In this document: positions 1-8,839 of the stretch, one piece after another
How positions within the stretch are numbered: the stretch's first letter is position 1
How the letters are laid out: every line of letters starts with the position of its first letter
NCBI RefSeq assembly: GCF_000220705.2
Contig: NZ_CP023202.1
Location: 1 to 64,000, forward strand
From: Streptomyces xinghaiensis S187
GTDB lineage: Bacteria > Actinomycetota > Actinomycetes > Streptomycetales > Streptomycetaceae
Direction of reading: 5' to 3'
DNA: 64,000 nt
Position numbers and translations under genes: made by a program
The notes under the pieces: generated by a model
What the model saw: the letters and a program-made list of their open reading frames with translations, nothing else
Told to the model about the DNA's origin: nothing
The model's database searches: none

Positions 1-741
1 CGCAAGACCCTGCTCGACGAGGCCGGGATGGTCTGGGAACCCGGCCAAGAGGGCTGGGAGAACAAACTCGCCGCGCTGCGCTCCTTCCACCGCGCCCACG
101 GCCACCTCGCCCCCCGGCGCGACGCCGTATGGGGCGACGCGCACAGTGAACTGGTCCCGGTCGGGGAACACATGGCCAACCTCCGCCGCCAAGGCAGCCT
201 CGGCAAAAGCCCCGAACGCGCCGCAGCCCGCGCCGCACAGCTCGCCCAGATCGACCCGGACTGGAACTGCCCCTGGCCACTTGACTGGCAACGCCACTAC
301 GCCGTTCTGCGTGACCTCGCCGCCGACGAACCCGACGGCGTCCTGCCGAACATCGCCCCCGGCGTCCTCTTCGAAGGAGACGACCTCGGCACATGGCTCC
401 ACCGGCAACGCCGCAGCTGGGCGGAGCTCTCCGAAGAACAGCAGCAGCGGCTGAAAGCGCTGGGCGTGAAACCCGCCGAACGCCCCGCCTCGGCCCCGAC
501 GGCCATAAGTGGAGGGAAAGGACCAGCCTTCCAACGCGGTCTGGCGGCCCTCACCCAGTGGATCCAGCGCGAGGGCATCCAGAAGGCAGTACCGAGAGGA
601 CACGTCGAACGCGTCGTCATCGACGGCCAGGAACACCAACACAAGCTCGGCGTATGGATCTCCAACACTCGCGCGAGGCGAGACAAGCTCACCGCGGAGC
701 AGCGCGCCGCCCTCGCTGAACTCGGAGTCGAGTGGGCCTAG
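1..741 (+). CDS. Helicase-associated (HA) domain protein, C-terminal part; 5' end outside window
   Basis: The reading frame is open from base 1 to the TAG stop at 739-741, so only the last 246 residues are present. They contain repeated units of the helicase-associated type: tryptophan-rich segments such as WENKLAALRSFHRAHGH and LTQWIQREGIQKAVPRGH, each followed by a LGxW(I/L)xxxRxxxxKL-type motif and a final LGVEW. Such HA repeats usually follow a DEAD/DEAH helicase core in Streptomyces proteins and are thought to help nucleic-acid binding. The helicase core would lie upstream and cannot be confirmed here. An IS256-type terminal repeat begins two bases after the stop codon. Helicase-like genes are common close to Streptomyces telomeres, which fits the tap-tpg pair later in the window. 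Confidence 0.75.
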   Translation, partial: RKTLLDEAGMVWEPGQEGWENKLAALRSFHRAHGHLAPRRDAVWGDAHSELVPVGEHMANLRRQGSLGKSPERAAARAAQLAQIDPDWNCPWPLDWQRHYAVLRDLAADEPDGVLPNIAPGVLFEGDDLGTWLHRQRRSWAELSEEQQQRLKALGVKPAERPASAPTAISGGKGPAFQRGLAALTQWIQREGIQKAVPRGHVERVVIDGQEHQHKLGVWISNTRARRDKLTAEQRAALAELGVEWA

Positions 742-742
742 C

Positions 743-1240
743 GGGACTGTAAGACGTTCGGTGTAACTCCTGATCAAGGAAGATGCATCGATGACCAGTG
801 AGAACGTGACCGAGACCCAGTCCGTCGAGACGCCTGAGCCGCAGCCGTCCAGGGCGGTGGACGACCAGCTCATCGACGAACTGGTGGGCCGGGCCCAGGC
901 CGAGGGCCTGCAGCTGACGGGCGAGGGCGGTCTGCTGCAGCAGCTGACCAAGCGGCTGCTGGAGTCGGCACTCGAGGGCGAGATCACCGACCACCTCGGC
1001 TACGACAAGCACGATCCGGCCGGTAAGAACGGAGGCAACTCCCGCAACAGCACCCGCGGCAAGACCGTACTCACCGATGTCGGACCGGTCGAGATATCCG
1101 TGCCCCGCGACCGCGAAGCCCGCTGGACCATGCGCTGGAAAACCGCCCTGAACGCATTCGACATCACCTTCGACGGCCGACTCTCCGCAGCCCGCCAGTA
1201 ACCCCAACCACCCTGGTTACACCGCTCGTTTGACAGTCCC
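743..1240 (+). mobile_element. IS256-family element, internally deleted mini-copy with both ends
   Basis: Left terminal repeat starts GGGACTGTAAGACG at 743. The right end, 1215-1240, read on the minus strand begins GGGACTGTCAAACG, so the two ends are matching imperfect inverted repeats of about 26 bases. Between them is a transposase gene that has lost its whole catalytic middle. It could be moved only by a transposase supplied in trans. No duplicated target bases are visible: the 8 bases before 743 and after 1240 differ, which suggests rearrangement after insertion. A second, longer copy lies at 7433-8730 in the opposite orientation. Confidence 0.75.
791..1201 (+). pseudogene. IS256-family transposase, internally deleted
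   Basis: The 136-residue product starts like an IS256/Mutator transposase (DDQLIDELVGRAQAEGLQL ... ITDHLGYDKHDPAGKN ... TVLTDVGPVEISVPRDR). After about residue 110 it jumps straight to the family's C-terminal end (RWTMRWKTALNAFDITFDGR). Comparison with the copy at 7433-8730 shows that roughly 260 residues, with the whole DDE catalytic domain, are missing. The reading frame is kept across the junction, so a short N+C protein could still be made. It could bind element ends and act as a transposition inhibitor, but that is inference. The start is ATG at 791 after AAGGAAGATGCATCG. Confidence 0.75.
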
Positions 1241-1963
1241 CGGACAGTCGACCTCGACACGCGCGCTGCAGTGGGCAGCCCGTGCCCAGGTCGAGAAGGC
1301 CAACGGCCCACCCCCTGGAAGGGGTCGTGTGCACCCCTGTGCCAGGAGTTTTCCGGCGATCACCCGCCCGGCATCGGGCTGGTCTTCGAGTAGTTGCCGG
1401 GCCTGGTCCGCCGGCGAGCCGTCGGCCGGGAGGAGCGCGTTGGCATCAGCCATGTCGATGTTCCTGGGAATGGTTTGCCGTAGACCGGACAGCCGCGCGC
1501 CGGGGCGGGTTTCCGGGATGTCCAGTGCAGCAGGCGCCGGAACGGTGGCCGACAAGGTCTGCACCGCGGCCAGACGCTCCGTCGTGGTCCGATCGGCGGC
1601 CTCCGCCGGTCTCCCTCCTCTGCCCGCCAGATGCTCGAACCGGCTGCCCGTGTGCGCCGCCGTGCCGGGCGGCAGTCCGATACCGAAGTGCCGCTGCAGA
1701 TCCGCAACAGCTCGAGCGTGGGTTATGGCGGCGCGCCGTCGTTCCCGGGGACGGCTGTGAGAGGTCGGCCGAGGACAGCAGCGGCTCCGGTTCTGGACGG
1801 GACGGGGTTGCGGGCGGGTGATAGCGCGGCGGCACGGACTGTGGGACGGCCCACGACAGCGCCGGTTTGCCGGCGGCTGCGGCCCCGGACCGTTTTTCGC
1901 CTCGGAGACGGTGGAGGGGGCGTCGAGGGTACGCCGGGTGCGGAGCGGCCATCGGCGTGCCAC
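1217..1963 (-). pseudogene. Possible remnant of an unidentified coding sequence
   Basis: The region 1241-1986 has no gene I can name. On the minus strand, roughly 1300-1740 keeps an open frame with GC-rich third positions and plausible composition (for example ARAVADLQRHFGIGLPPG and DQARQLLEDQPDAGRVIAG). No good start codon with a ribosome binding site is evident, and the frame runs directly into the IS256 right end at 1240. The likeliest reading is a gene fragment left by the rearrangement that produced the mini-IS. I recognise no family. It could also be chance, since long open frames are common at this GC content. Confidence 0.25.
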
Positions 1964-1986
1964 ACGGGCACGACCGTGCGGGTCTG

Positions 1987-2355
1987 TTATGCGCGGTCCT
2001 CCTCGGGATCCTCGCGGGGTGTTTCCGTCACGGCGCTCTCTGCGGGCTCTTCCTTGCGCCAGGTAACTGTCACCTTGAGGGTGGCCTTGCCCCCGGCCTC
2101 CGTCACGACGCTCACCAGCTGGCCGCTTTTGGCTGCGATTTCGATGCCGAATTCGAGCGTTACTTCGTCCGGGGCCGCGTGCTGCAGTCCGGACCTGACG
2201 CTGCGCGTGACGGTCTCCAGGGTCTGGGGGAGATCGCCGAGCTGCCGTGACAGGCGGTCACCGAAGCCGGTGTCCCGGGGGCCCTCGTCTTCGTCGTTGA
2301 CGCGCACCCATATCGAGGTTCCGTCCGGCATGGTTGCCTGGACCGTATCGGCCAC
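1987..2355 (-). CDS. Trypsin-co-occurring domain protein (CU044_2847 family / Trypco1-like)
   Basis: A 122-residue protein from GTG at 2355, preceded by GAGGAGAGCAC, an AGGAG ribosome binding site five bases upstream. It resembles the CU044_2847/trypsin-co-occurring family: an N-terminal strand with TVQATMPDGTSIWVRV, a helix with GDLPQTLETVTRSVRSGLQ, then PDEVTLEFGIEIAAKSGQLV and GGKATLKVTVTW, and an acidic charged tail. This family is repeatedly found beside trypsin-like peptidases and STAND NTPases in multicellular bacteria and was proposed to belong to NTP-dependent conflict systems. That matches the trypsin-STAND gene at 4307-7317. It probably acts as an adaptor or as a target of the protease; that role is inferred from context only. 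Confidence 0.75.
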   Translation of the reverse strand: MADTVQATMPDGTSIWVRVNDEDEGPRDTGFGDRLSRQLGDLPQTLETVTRSVRSGLQHAAPDEVTLEFGIEIAAKSGQLVSVVTEAGGKATLKVTVTWRKEEPAESAVTETPREDPEEDRA

Positions 2356-2463
2356 GTGCTCTCCTCTCTGTTTGGCTTGTCGCCTTCCTGGCGAAAGGAT
2401 GCCCGGTTCCGGGGACGCCCGGCGGCCGGTCACCTAGAATTACTTCACGGTCACGGAGGGGGC

Positions 2464-3666
2464 ATGGTCATGGTCGGCCAGCATGCGCGGTCGTCGCCGG
2501 AGAAGGTCTATCTCTCCGACGTCGAGATCCATCGGCAGTCCCCCATCGCAAGCGCCGAGGATCTCCGGGCACGCGTGCTGTTCCACGTTCTGCTGTCCGA
2601 CACTCTGCTTGTTGGCGATTCGCAGTCGCTCAACACTCCCCTCTTCCGTGCTCTGGTGTCGTCTCACGAAGCCGGCGGTCAAGCCGTGAGGTCGGATCTC
2701 GCGCCGCTCCTGGGCAGCGGCCGTATCCGGGTCGCGTGCCGGGACGGGCAGAGGCTGACGGCCGTCCGGGATGCTCAGAAGCTGCGGAAGGTCGAACACG
2801 TGCCCAGTGCCGCATACGCGGAGCTGGTGGACCGCATGACGCATGCGCACGCGGTCACCTACCGTCTTGACGCCGTATCGGCTGCCTTCAAGTCCGGGGT
2901 GATCCGGCTGCTGGAGGAGCTGACGCGGGACGCCGGGGGAGAGACGCGCGGAACGGTTGAAGCCGCGCTGGAGTTTGTGAGGGGGCAGGAGCCGCTGTAC
3001 TTCAAAGCTCTGAGGGATTGGGAGGAGTCCTTCCGGACGAACTCCTCGGGAAGCACGGAAGTCGTGCTCGCCGTGGCCGCCGTGGACCGGGCCGCGGGCG
3101 AGTCGTACCGCCAGGCACTCCCCCATGTGCTGGGAGCCGGGACGGCTGCCCCGCGCAGTGTCGAACTGCCCGCCGCTGCCACCCGCACGGTCCTGGAGCG
3201 CACCTCGCTGCCGGCCGGTGTTCTCGACGGTTTCCTGCTGGGCAGACTGCCGGTCGAGGTGTTCCTGGAGGCCACCGAGCAGCCGTCCCGCGGCGTCCTC
3301 GTTCGCCAATTGGGCTTGCTGCGTCGAGGCAGCCGACCAGACCTGTCCCAGCTGGTGGAGGCCATGGCTGAGTTCAGCAACTGGGTGCAGGAGGCCTTCG
3401 TCCGCGCCTTCCGCGATACCGACGAACGCGCGCGGGCGGTCCTGGACGGCAATCACAACTTGATGCGCTTCGGCATCTTCCAGGACTCGCTGACCGGTGC
3501 GCTCGGCGCCGGACTCGACATGCCGGCGGCCGGCGGGGAGGAGGACTACCTCGAGCTGCAGGTCGTCGACCGGAGTGTGCCGGCCGCAGACGGTGCGGCC
3601 GGCATCGGAGCGCTCGACGCACGGCAGATGCGGCAGCGCGTGATCACGGGTGCGTATGTGGGCTGA
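2464..3666 (+). CDS. Hypothetical protein, 400 residues, in conflict cassette
   Basis: The start is ATG at 2464 behind GGAGGGGGC; a second ATG at 2470 is possible. A TAGAAT hexamer at 2435-2440 could be its -10 element, in the 108-base gap from the divergent Trypco1-like gene. The product is soluble, mostly helical and without signal peptide or membrane segments. No catalytic motif is recognisable. Segments such as RARVLFHVLLSDTLLVGDSQ and GNHNLMRFGIFQDSLTGALG look well ordered. It converges with the Nudix gene, with only 12 bases between their stop codons. Its tight placement inside the cassette suggests a role in the same system, possibly as effector or sensor, but nothing in the sequence proves it. 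Confidence 0.7.
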   Translation: MVMVGQHARSSPEKVYLSDVEIHRQSPIASAEDLRARVLFHVLLSDTLLVGDSQSLNTPLFRALVSSHEAGGQAVRSDLAPLLGSGRIRVACRDGQRLTAVRDAQKLRKVEHVPSAAYAELVDRMTHAHAVTYRLDAVSAAFKSGVIRLLEELTRDAGGETRGTVEAALEFVRGQEPLYFKALRDWEESFRTNSSGSTEVVLAVAAVDRAAGESYRQALPHVLGAGTAAPRSVELPAAATRTVLERTSLPAGVLDGFLLGRLPVEVFLEATEQPSRGVLVRQLGLLRRGSRPDLSQLVEAMAEFSNWVQEAFVRAFRDTDERARAVLDGNHNLMRFGIFQDSLTGALGAGLDMPAAGGEEDYLELQVVDRSVPAADGAAGIGALDARQMRQRVITGAYVG

Positions 3667-3678
3667 CTCGCACGCCGC

Positions 3679-4290
3679 TCACGTCGGCGGCCCGGAGCCG
3701 GTGCCGGAGTCGTCCGCCAGGGCAAGTGCCAGGGCAGCCAGCGTCACGCCACAGGTGACGCTGCCGCTCTGCAGCCACTTCACCACCTCCGTGCGCGAGG
3801 CCCAGACCGGCTCGGCCACCGATTCCATGGCCTCCGGCTCGGCTGCCGGTGGGGCGTCTGCCGATCCGGTGGGGCGGACTTCGGCGGCGAAAACGTGCAC
3901 GTCCGATTCGATCAGGCCGGTCTCGGCGTGGATGACGCCCAGGGGGCGCAGTGCGGACGGGGCGCAGTCGAAGCCGGTCTCCTCCCGCAGTTCCCGTGCG
4001 GCTGCCACGGCTGGATCCTCGTCCGCTTCGCAACCGCCCCGGGGGAATTCCAGGGAGACCTCGCCGATCGGGTATCGGTAGGTGGGAACGAACGCGAGGC
4101 CGTCTTGTCCCATGGGGACGATCACCACTCCGCTGTGGGACCACTGCCAGCGCAGGTAGCGGCCCGGCTTGCCCGAGGGCGAGAGCACTTCGTCGTTGAA
4201 CAGCGCGCCGAAGCGGTTCCGGAAGACCTCCACTGCCCGCTGCCGCCGGATGGGTGGGGGTTGGGCGTGGGCGGAGGTTTCGTTGTCCAT
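3679..4290 (-). CDS. Nudix hydrolase
   Basis: A 203-residue protein with a clear Nudix box at about residues 85-107: GG-x2-E-x7-AAARELREETGF, including the REL-x-EE-x-G core that binds the divalent metal. Upstream strands (SGVVIVPMGQDGLAFVPTYR, EVSLEFPRGG) are typical of ADP-ribose pyrophosphatase-like Nudix enzymes, which hydrolyse nucleoside diphosphate-linked compounds. The substrate cannot be told from sequence. The ATG at 4290 lies 16 bases downstream of the stop of the trypsin-STAND gene, on the same strand with AGGAG upstream, so the two are probably co-transcribed. Within a conflict cassette the enzyme might remove or produce a nucleotide signal; this is inference. Confidence 0.85.
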   Translation of the reverse strand: MDNETSAHAQPPPIRRQRAVEVFRNRFGALFNDEVLSPSGKPGRYLRWQWSHSGVVIVPMGQDGLAFVPTYRYPIGEVSLEFPRGGCEADEDPAVAAARELREETGFDCAPSALRPLGVIHAETGLIESDVHVFAAEVRPTGSADAPPAAEPEAMESVAEPVWASRTEVVKWLQSGSVTCGVTLAALALALADDSGTGSGPPT

Positions 4291-4306
4291 CGGCGCCGGG
4301 CTCCTC

Positions 4307-7300
4307 TCAGCTCGTGCGACCGTCCAGCACAGTCTTCATCTGCACCCATGATGCGTGTTCGTGTGTGAATTCGTCGAGTTCGTCACTGAGTTGGAGCAGC
4401 ACCTGGAGCACCAGCGCCTGCTGCTCACGCCGTCGCGGCGAGGTGCGCAACGGCAGCGCCGCGCGCTCCGTCGCCGCCCGGCTCAGCACCTGATAGGCCT
4501 CGTGGAAACGCCCGGCCCGGATCAGCCCGAAGCCATGGCGCTGCAGGGTCTCGGGCAGCCGGGCGAGATAGCGGCCGGGCCGGAGCCTGGCCACGTCCTC
4601 CAGCCGCTCGACCGCCTGCATGCTGGAGGTGAGGGCCTCCTCGGTCCTGCCTGTGCGATGGCGGCACTCGGCCAGGGTTTCCAGGCAGTCGAGGTACACC
4701 TCGTCCTCACGGGCTCCTTCCGGCACCTGTTCGCACCGCATGACGCCCTCGGCGGCGTCACGGGCCGCGCCGTTGACCTGTGTGTCTCCAAGCCGCAGCA
4801 AGGCCAGCGTGCTCAGCGCACCTGCCATGTCCATGAGGGTGCGATGCCGCGTCTCGGGATTGCTGCCGATGAGCTGCCGGTACAGGGACACGGCCTCGAC
4901 GCTGAGCCCCAGGGCCGACTCCGTCTGCCCGGACCGGTGCCGCAGCAGGCTCAGGTTGTGCAACGCCGCGGCGTAGTCGGACCGGTACTGCGCGGACCTC
5001 CGGACAAGATCGCGGCTGAGCAGGACCGCCTCGTCAGCTGCCCGCACGGCGTCCTCCCGGTGTCCGCTCTCCTCCAGTCGCAGGCTGTACCTGCGCAGAC
5101 GTTTCAGACGGACGTGCCGGCTGGTGTCGTCGCTCCCCGTGTCGGGCACGTGGAGCAGCCGCCGGAGTACGAGTGCCGACAAGGCGGAGAGGCTGGACGG
5201 ATAGCGGGGAAGGCGGGGTTCGACACGGCAGAGCAGGTCGGTCTCGCAGGTCTCCAGCACCGGTTGGATCAGGTCCGCCAGGGGTTCAGCGTGCGGCACG
5301 CGGGCACCGACGGTCACGAGGGCCGGCACCAGGACTTGAGGGTTGTCGCGTACGGCCTGCGCAAGCGCCCGGTCGAGGACCGTGTGGGCAGGGTGGTCCG
5401 CAACCCGGCCCACGGTCGTGCAGCCACGGGCCCGGGCCAGGACGTCGAGTGTCTCCACCACGGCCGTGGTCCGCGCCTGCTCGTTGCCAAACGCGGATCC
5501 GTCCAGGACCGTCCCGATGTAGGCGACGGCGTCGCCTGAACTCTCGGGCTCCGCCAGCACACGCCGCACCAGGATCTCGCCGAGCCGGTCGGGCTCAAGG
5601 GGCGCGACGTGGTCACCTTCCGTCGCGGGATAGAGCGCGCGTAAGCAGGAATGCACTGCAGGGGCGTTGACGGGCGGCTGCCCGGGGAAGGCAGTCCTGC
5701 GCACGGACGTCAGCAGCGCGGTCAGCTCACCGCGGTCCCGCCGCTGGGCCAGGGTCGGCACCAGCAACAGGCCTTCTGCCATCAGCCGTCCGGTACGCCC
5801 CGCCAGGACACCGCCTGTCCCGAGGCGGTCCTCCAGGAGCGTGTACCAGCCCGTGATCTCATGCCGGCAGATTCGTGCCAGCGGATCGTCGCTTTCCTTC
5901 CACTCCTGGCCCTGGCGCAGGGTCAGGACGGCGTCGAGGGCAGCCGCGAGCATGCCCAGAACCGAGTCCTGCCGGCCGGCCCGGCGCGCGAGAGACGGTG
6001 GCATGAACACCCACGGGCATTCCAGCAGGCGTGCGAACTCCCCGAACGCCTCGGTGACCAGGGTGCCGGGGTCCTTGGCGCTCAGCGTGTTGGGCAGCCT
6101 CTGCGAGCTCGCCCCCCTCAAAGCCCAGTCCTCGATGTAGTGTGTTTCGAACTCCTCCTTCAGCGCATGCCACAACGGCTCCTCGGAACGTGCCAGCAGC
6201 AGCACGCGCAGGGTGATGCCATCAGGCCGGTGCCGGTGGATATGCGCCATGAGAGCGCTGATGTCGCCGAGCCGTGCTTGGGCGTAGTCGAACACCACCA
6301 AGCAGGGGAAACCCGCGCCGAGCGCGGCGGTGAGGCCTTCCAGCCACTGGGGCCGGCGCAGAGGGTTGCCGAGCGACTCCCTGTCCGCGAATCCGGCGAT
6401 CCAGCCCATGTGCCGCAGTCGGTGGCACAGTTCGGCGGACAGGCGGGTCTTGCCCGAACCGCCCGCGCGTACAGCAGGCGCAGCAGCTGATCGTCGAGTT
6501 CCCAGCACCAGTTCTGGAGCTCGCCGAGTTCTGGGCGGTCCACGAACGGCATCGCTCCGCGTGCCAGCATCTGCGCCGGCGTGTTCCGCGGACTCAGACC
6601 GCCGGGCTCGGGACCGAAGAGGCCGGCCTGCCGTCCCTTGCGGTCGCGGGCGAGATCGAACCAGACCGTCCCGGGCCGGTGCGCGGCATGGTTGCGTTCC
6701 AGCAACCCCGGCGAGCATTCCTCCACGGCGTCGACGGGAATCAGCCATCCCCCCGACATTCCCCTCTCGTGGCGTGAGGCCTTGAGTACCCCGCACACAC
6801 GCCCCGTCGTTGTATCGAGCACCGGACTGCCGCTGAATCCCTGGACCACCTGGTCCCACTGAAGCCGCACGAAGCGCCCGCTGCGACCGGCCACCGTGAG
6901 GTGCAGGGTGTCGGGCTGGACGCCCGGTTCCAATGTGTGCCCGCTGAATCCGTGGATGGACACAGCCGCCGCCTGCCTCGGCCCGGCACTGCCAAGCCAC
7001 ACCCCCCGCACATCGTGTGCCGGCTCGCTCAGCCGCACTTCGGCGAGATCCGGAAAACCGTAGGTGCTTCCTGCGCCCTTCGCCTCGGGCACAAGACTCA
7101 CGACCTCGACCGCGACGGTGCGCCCCCCGACCATCGCCGTCACGCTGCCCTCCCCGCGCCCGGCCACCACGTGCGCACACGTCAGGACGGTGTCAGGTGT
7201 CACCAAGAACCCGGTCCCGCAGAAAGCCTGGCCGGCCCGGATACCCACGACGTTCCGCTCGGTCAGGACGCGCAGCCGCTCCAGCGCCTCACTGTCCAGG

Positions 7301-7317
7301 CCATCGTGTGTCGTCAT
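4307..7317 (-). pseudogene. Trypsin-like peptidase-STAND NTPase-TPR protein, interrupted by a frameshift near 6461-6470
   Basis: Reading starts at ATG 7317 (MTTHDGL). Residues 25-170 form a trypsin-like domain with catalytic His49 (TCAHV), probable Asp90 (FPDLAEV) and Ser164 (GFSGSPV). After about residue 285 comes a P-loop, AGGSGKTRLSAELC, but it lies in the next frame: one base seems to be missing in the GC run at 6461-6470, and downstream coding continues to 4307. Beyond the P-loop are VVFDYAQ (Walker B-like), helical STAND segments, and from about 5100 to 4400 several tetratricopeptide-like helices (RYSLRLEESGHREDAVRAA, HNLSLLRHRSGQTESALGL). The repaired protein would be about 1003 residues. 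Codon 5644-5642 is TTA, so translation may need the bldA tRNA. Architecture matches regulated conflict proteins in which sensing activates a protease. The frameshift may be real or an assembly error. Confidence 0.75.
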
Positions 7318-7364
7318 CGATCCCCCCGGGAGCGGCCCCACGCAACGGACTCGTCGCCGGGTGC

Positions 7365-7390
7365 CTTCCCGGCAGTATTCTGCCGGGAAG
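7365..7390. repeat. Perfect 11-base inverted repeat upstream of the trypsin-STAND gene
   Basis: CTTCCCGGCAG (7365-7375) and CTGCCGGGAAG (7380-7390) are exact inverted copies around a TATT loop. The repeat lies 48 bases upstream of the trypsin-STAND start and about 43 bases from the broken end of the IS256 relic. It could be an operator or leader hairpin for the cassette, or a fragment of a terminator left next to the IS. The sequence does not decide between these. Confidence 0.5.
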
Positions 7391-7432
7391 CCAGCCACGG
7401 CATCGCTTCGTACCGTGTTCCGGCGCGCTGCC

Positions 7433-8730
7433 GTTCAACGCGCTCTTCCAGCGGCTGGTCCAGCGGGCCTGGCCCTTGCCGGTGGGGTCCAGGGACATGA
7501 TCGCCATGTAGACGCACTGCAGGGCGGCGGTCTCGTTGGGGAAGTGGCCGCGGGCTTTGACCGCCCGGCGGATCCGCGCGTTGACCGACTCGATCGCGTT
7601 GGTCGTGCAGACGATGCGGCGGATCTCGGTGTCGAACCGCAGAAACGGCGTGAACTCCTCCCCGGCGTTCTCCCACAGCTTCACGATGGCCGGGTACTTC
7701 CGGCCCCATGCCTCGGCGAACTCCGCGAACCGCTCGAGGGCGGCCTCCAGGGTCGGCGCGGTGTGGACGGGCTTGAGGAGCTTGGCAATCTTGTCCCAGT
7801 CCCGGCGGGCGGCATAGCGGAAGGAGTTCCGCGCCAGGTGCACCACGCAGGTCTGCACCACCGTGCGGGGCCAGACGGTCTCCACCGCGTCCGGCAGGCC
7901 CTTGAGTCCGTCGCAGACCAGCATGAGGACGTCGCCCACGCCGCGGTTCTTGAGCTCGGTGAAGATGTGCATCCAGTGTTTGGCGCCCTCGCTGCCGTCG
8001 CCGGCCCACAACAGGCCCAGGATGTCCCGCCGGCCCTCGGCGGTGACGGCCAGGGCCACGTACACAGGGCGGTTGGCGACCGCGCCGTCGCGGATCTGCA
8101 CACGGATGGCGTCGATGAAGACCACCGCGTAGACCGGATCGAGAGGCCGGTTCCGCCATTCGACCATGCCGTCCAGCACCTTGTCGGTGATGGTGGAGAT
8201 CGTCTGGCGGGAGACCTCGGCTCCGCAGACCTCGGCCAGATGGGCCCGGACCTCGCCGGTGGTCAGGCCCTTGGAAGCCAGGGAGATGACCATCCCGTCC
8301 ACGCCGGTCAGGCGCTTCTGCCGCTTCTTGACGATCTCCGGTTCGACGGTGCCGTCCCGGTCGCGGGGTGCGGTGATCTCCACCGGCCCGACCTCGGTGA
8401 GCACGGTCCTGCCGCGTTTGCCGTTGCGGTGGTTGCCGCCGTTCTTCCCGGCCGGATCATGCTTGTCATAGCCGAGGTGGTCTCGGTGATCCCGCCTTCG
8501 AGGGCGGACTCCGGGAGCCGTTTGGTCAACTGCCGCAGGAGCCCTCCCTCACCGGTCAGCTGCAGACCCTCGGCCTGGGCCCGGACGACCAACTCATCGA
8601 TCAGCTGGTCATCCACGGGCCCGGCAGTCGCCAACTCGGCTTCCTCGGCTGCCGGGGCTCGTTCACGTCATCGCGTGTCATCCGATGCATCCTCCACGGT
8701 CGGGAGTTACACCGAACCATTTACAGTCCC
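7433..8730 (-). mobile_element. IS256-family element, degenerate and truncated at its 3' end
   Basis: The left terminal repeat is intact: on the minus strand from 8730 it reads GGGACTGTAAATGGTTCGGT, nearly matching the left end of the mini-copy at 743. The other end is absent. Homology to the mini-copy stops at about 7433, after the codons for RWKSALN, and unrelated sequence upstream of the trypsin-STAND gene follows. The element is inverted relative to the mini-copy, so the two relics face each other around the conflict cassette. Confidence 0.75.
7434..8681 (-). pseudogene. IS256-family transposase, frameshifted and 3'-truncated
   Basis: Most of a Mutator/IS256 transposase is readable. From about 8404 down the frame gives VFIDAIRVQIRDG with the first catalytic Asp, MLVCDGLKGLPDAVE with the second, and the CTTNAIESVNARIRR region with the final Glu. 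The N-terminal part (DDQLIDELVVRAQAEGLQL) lies in another frame. Aligned with the mini-copy, there is a two-base TC duplication at 8481-8484, and a further indel between the probable ATG at 8681 and 8634. The C-terminus after RWKSALN is lost at 7433. The gene is therefore dead as it stands. Relatives are about 400-420 residues long. Confidence 0.8.
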
Positions 8731-8839
8731 TCTAAGGGCTGGGGCCGGGTCGGCCGTGGTTGTCGACGACGTGGGCTGCGAACTTGGTGACAGGGGGTGT
8801 CACAGCGCACTGTGCAGCGGTGGGCAGCCGCTTCCGGGG

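Noticed and set aside
743..8730. Intact composite transposon
   Set aside because: The right-hand element lacks one end, both transposases are dead, and no target duplication was found; it is at best a relic.
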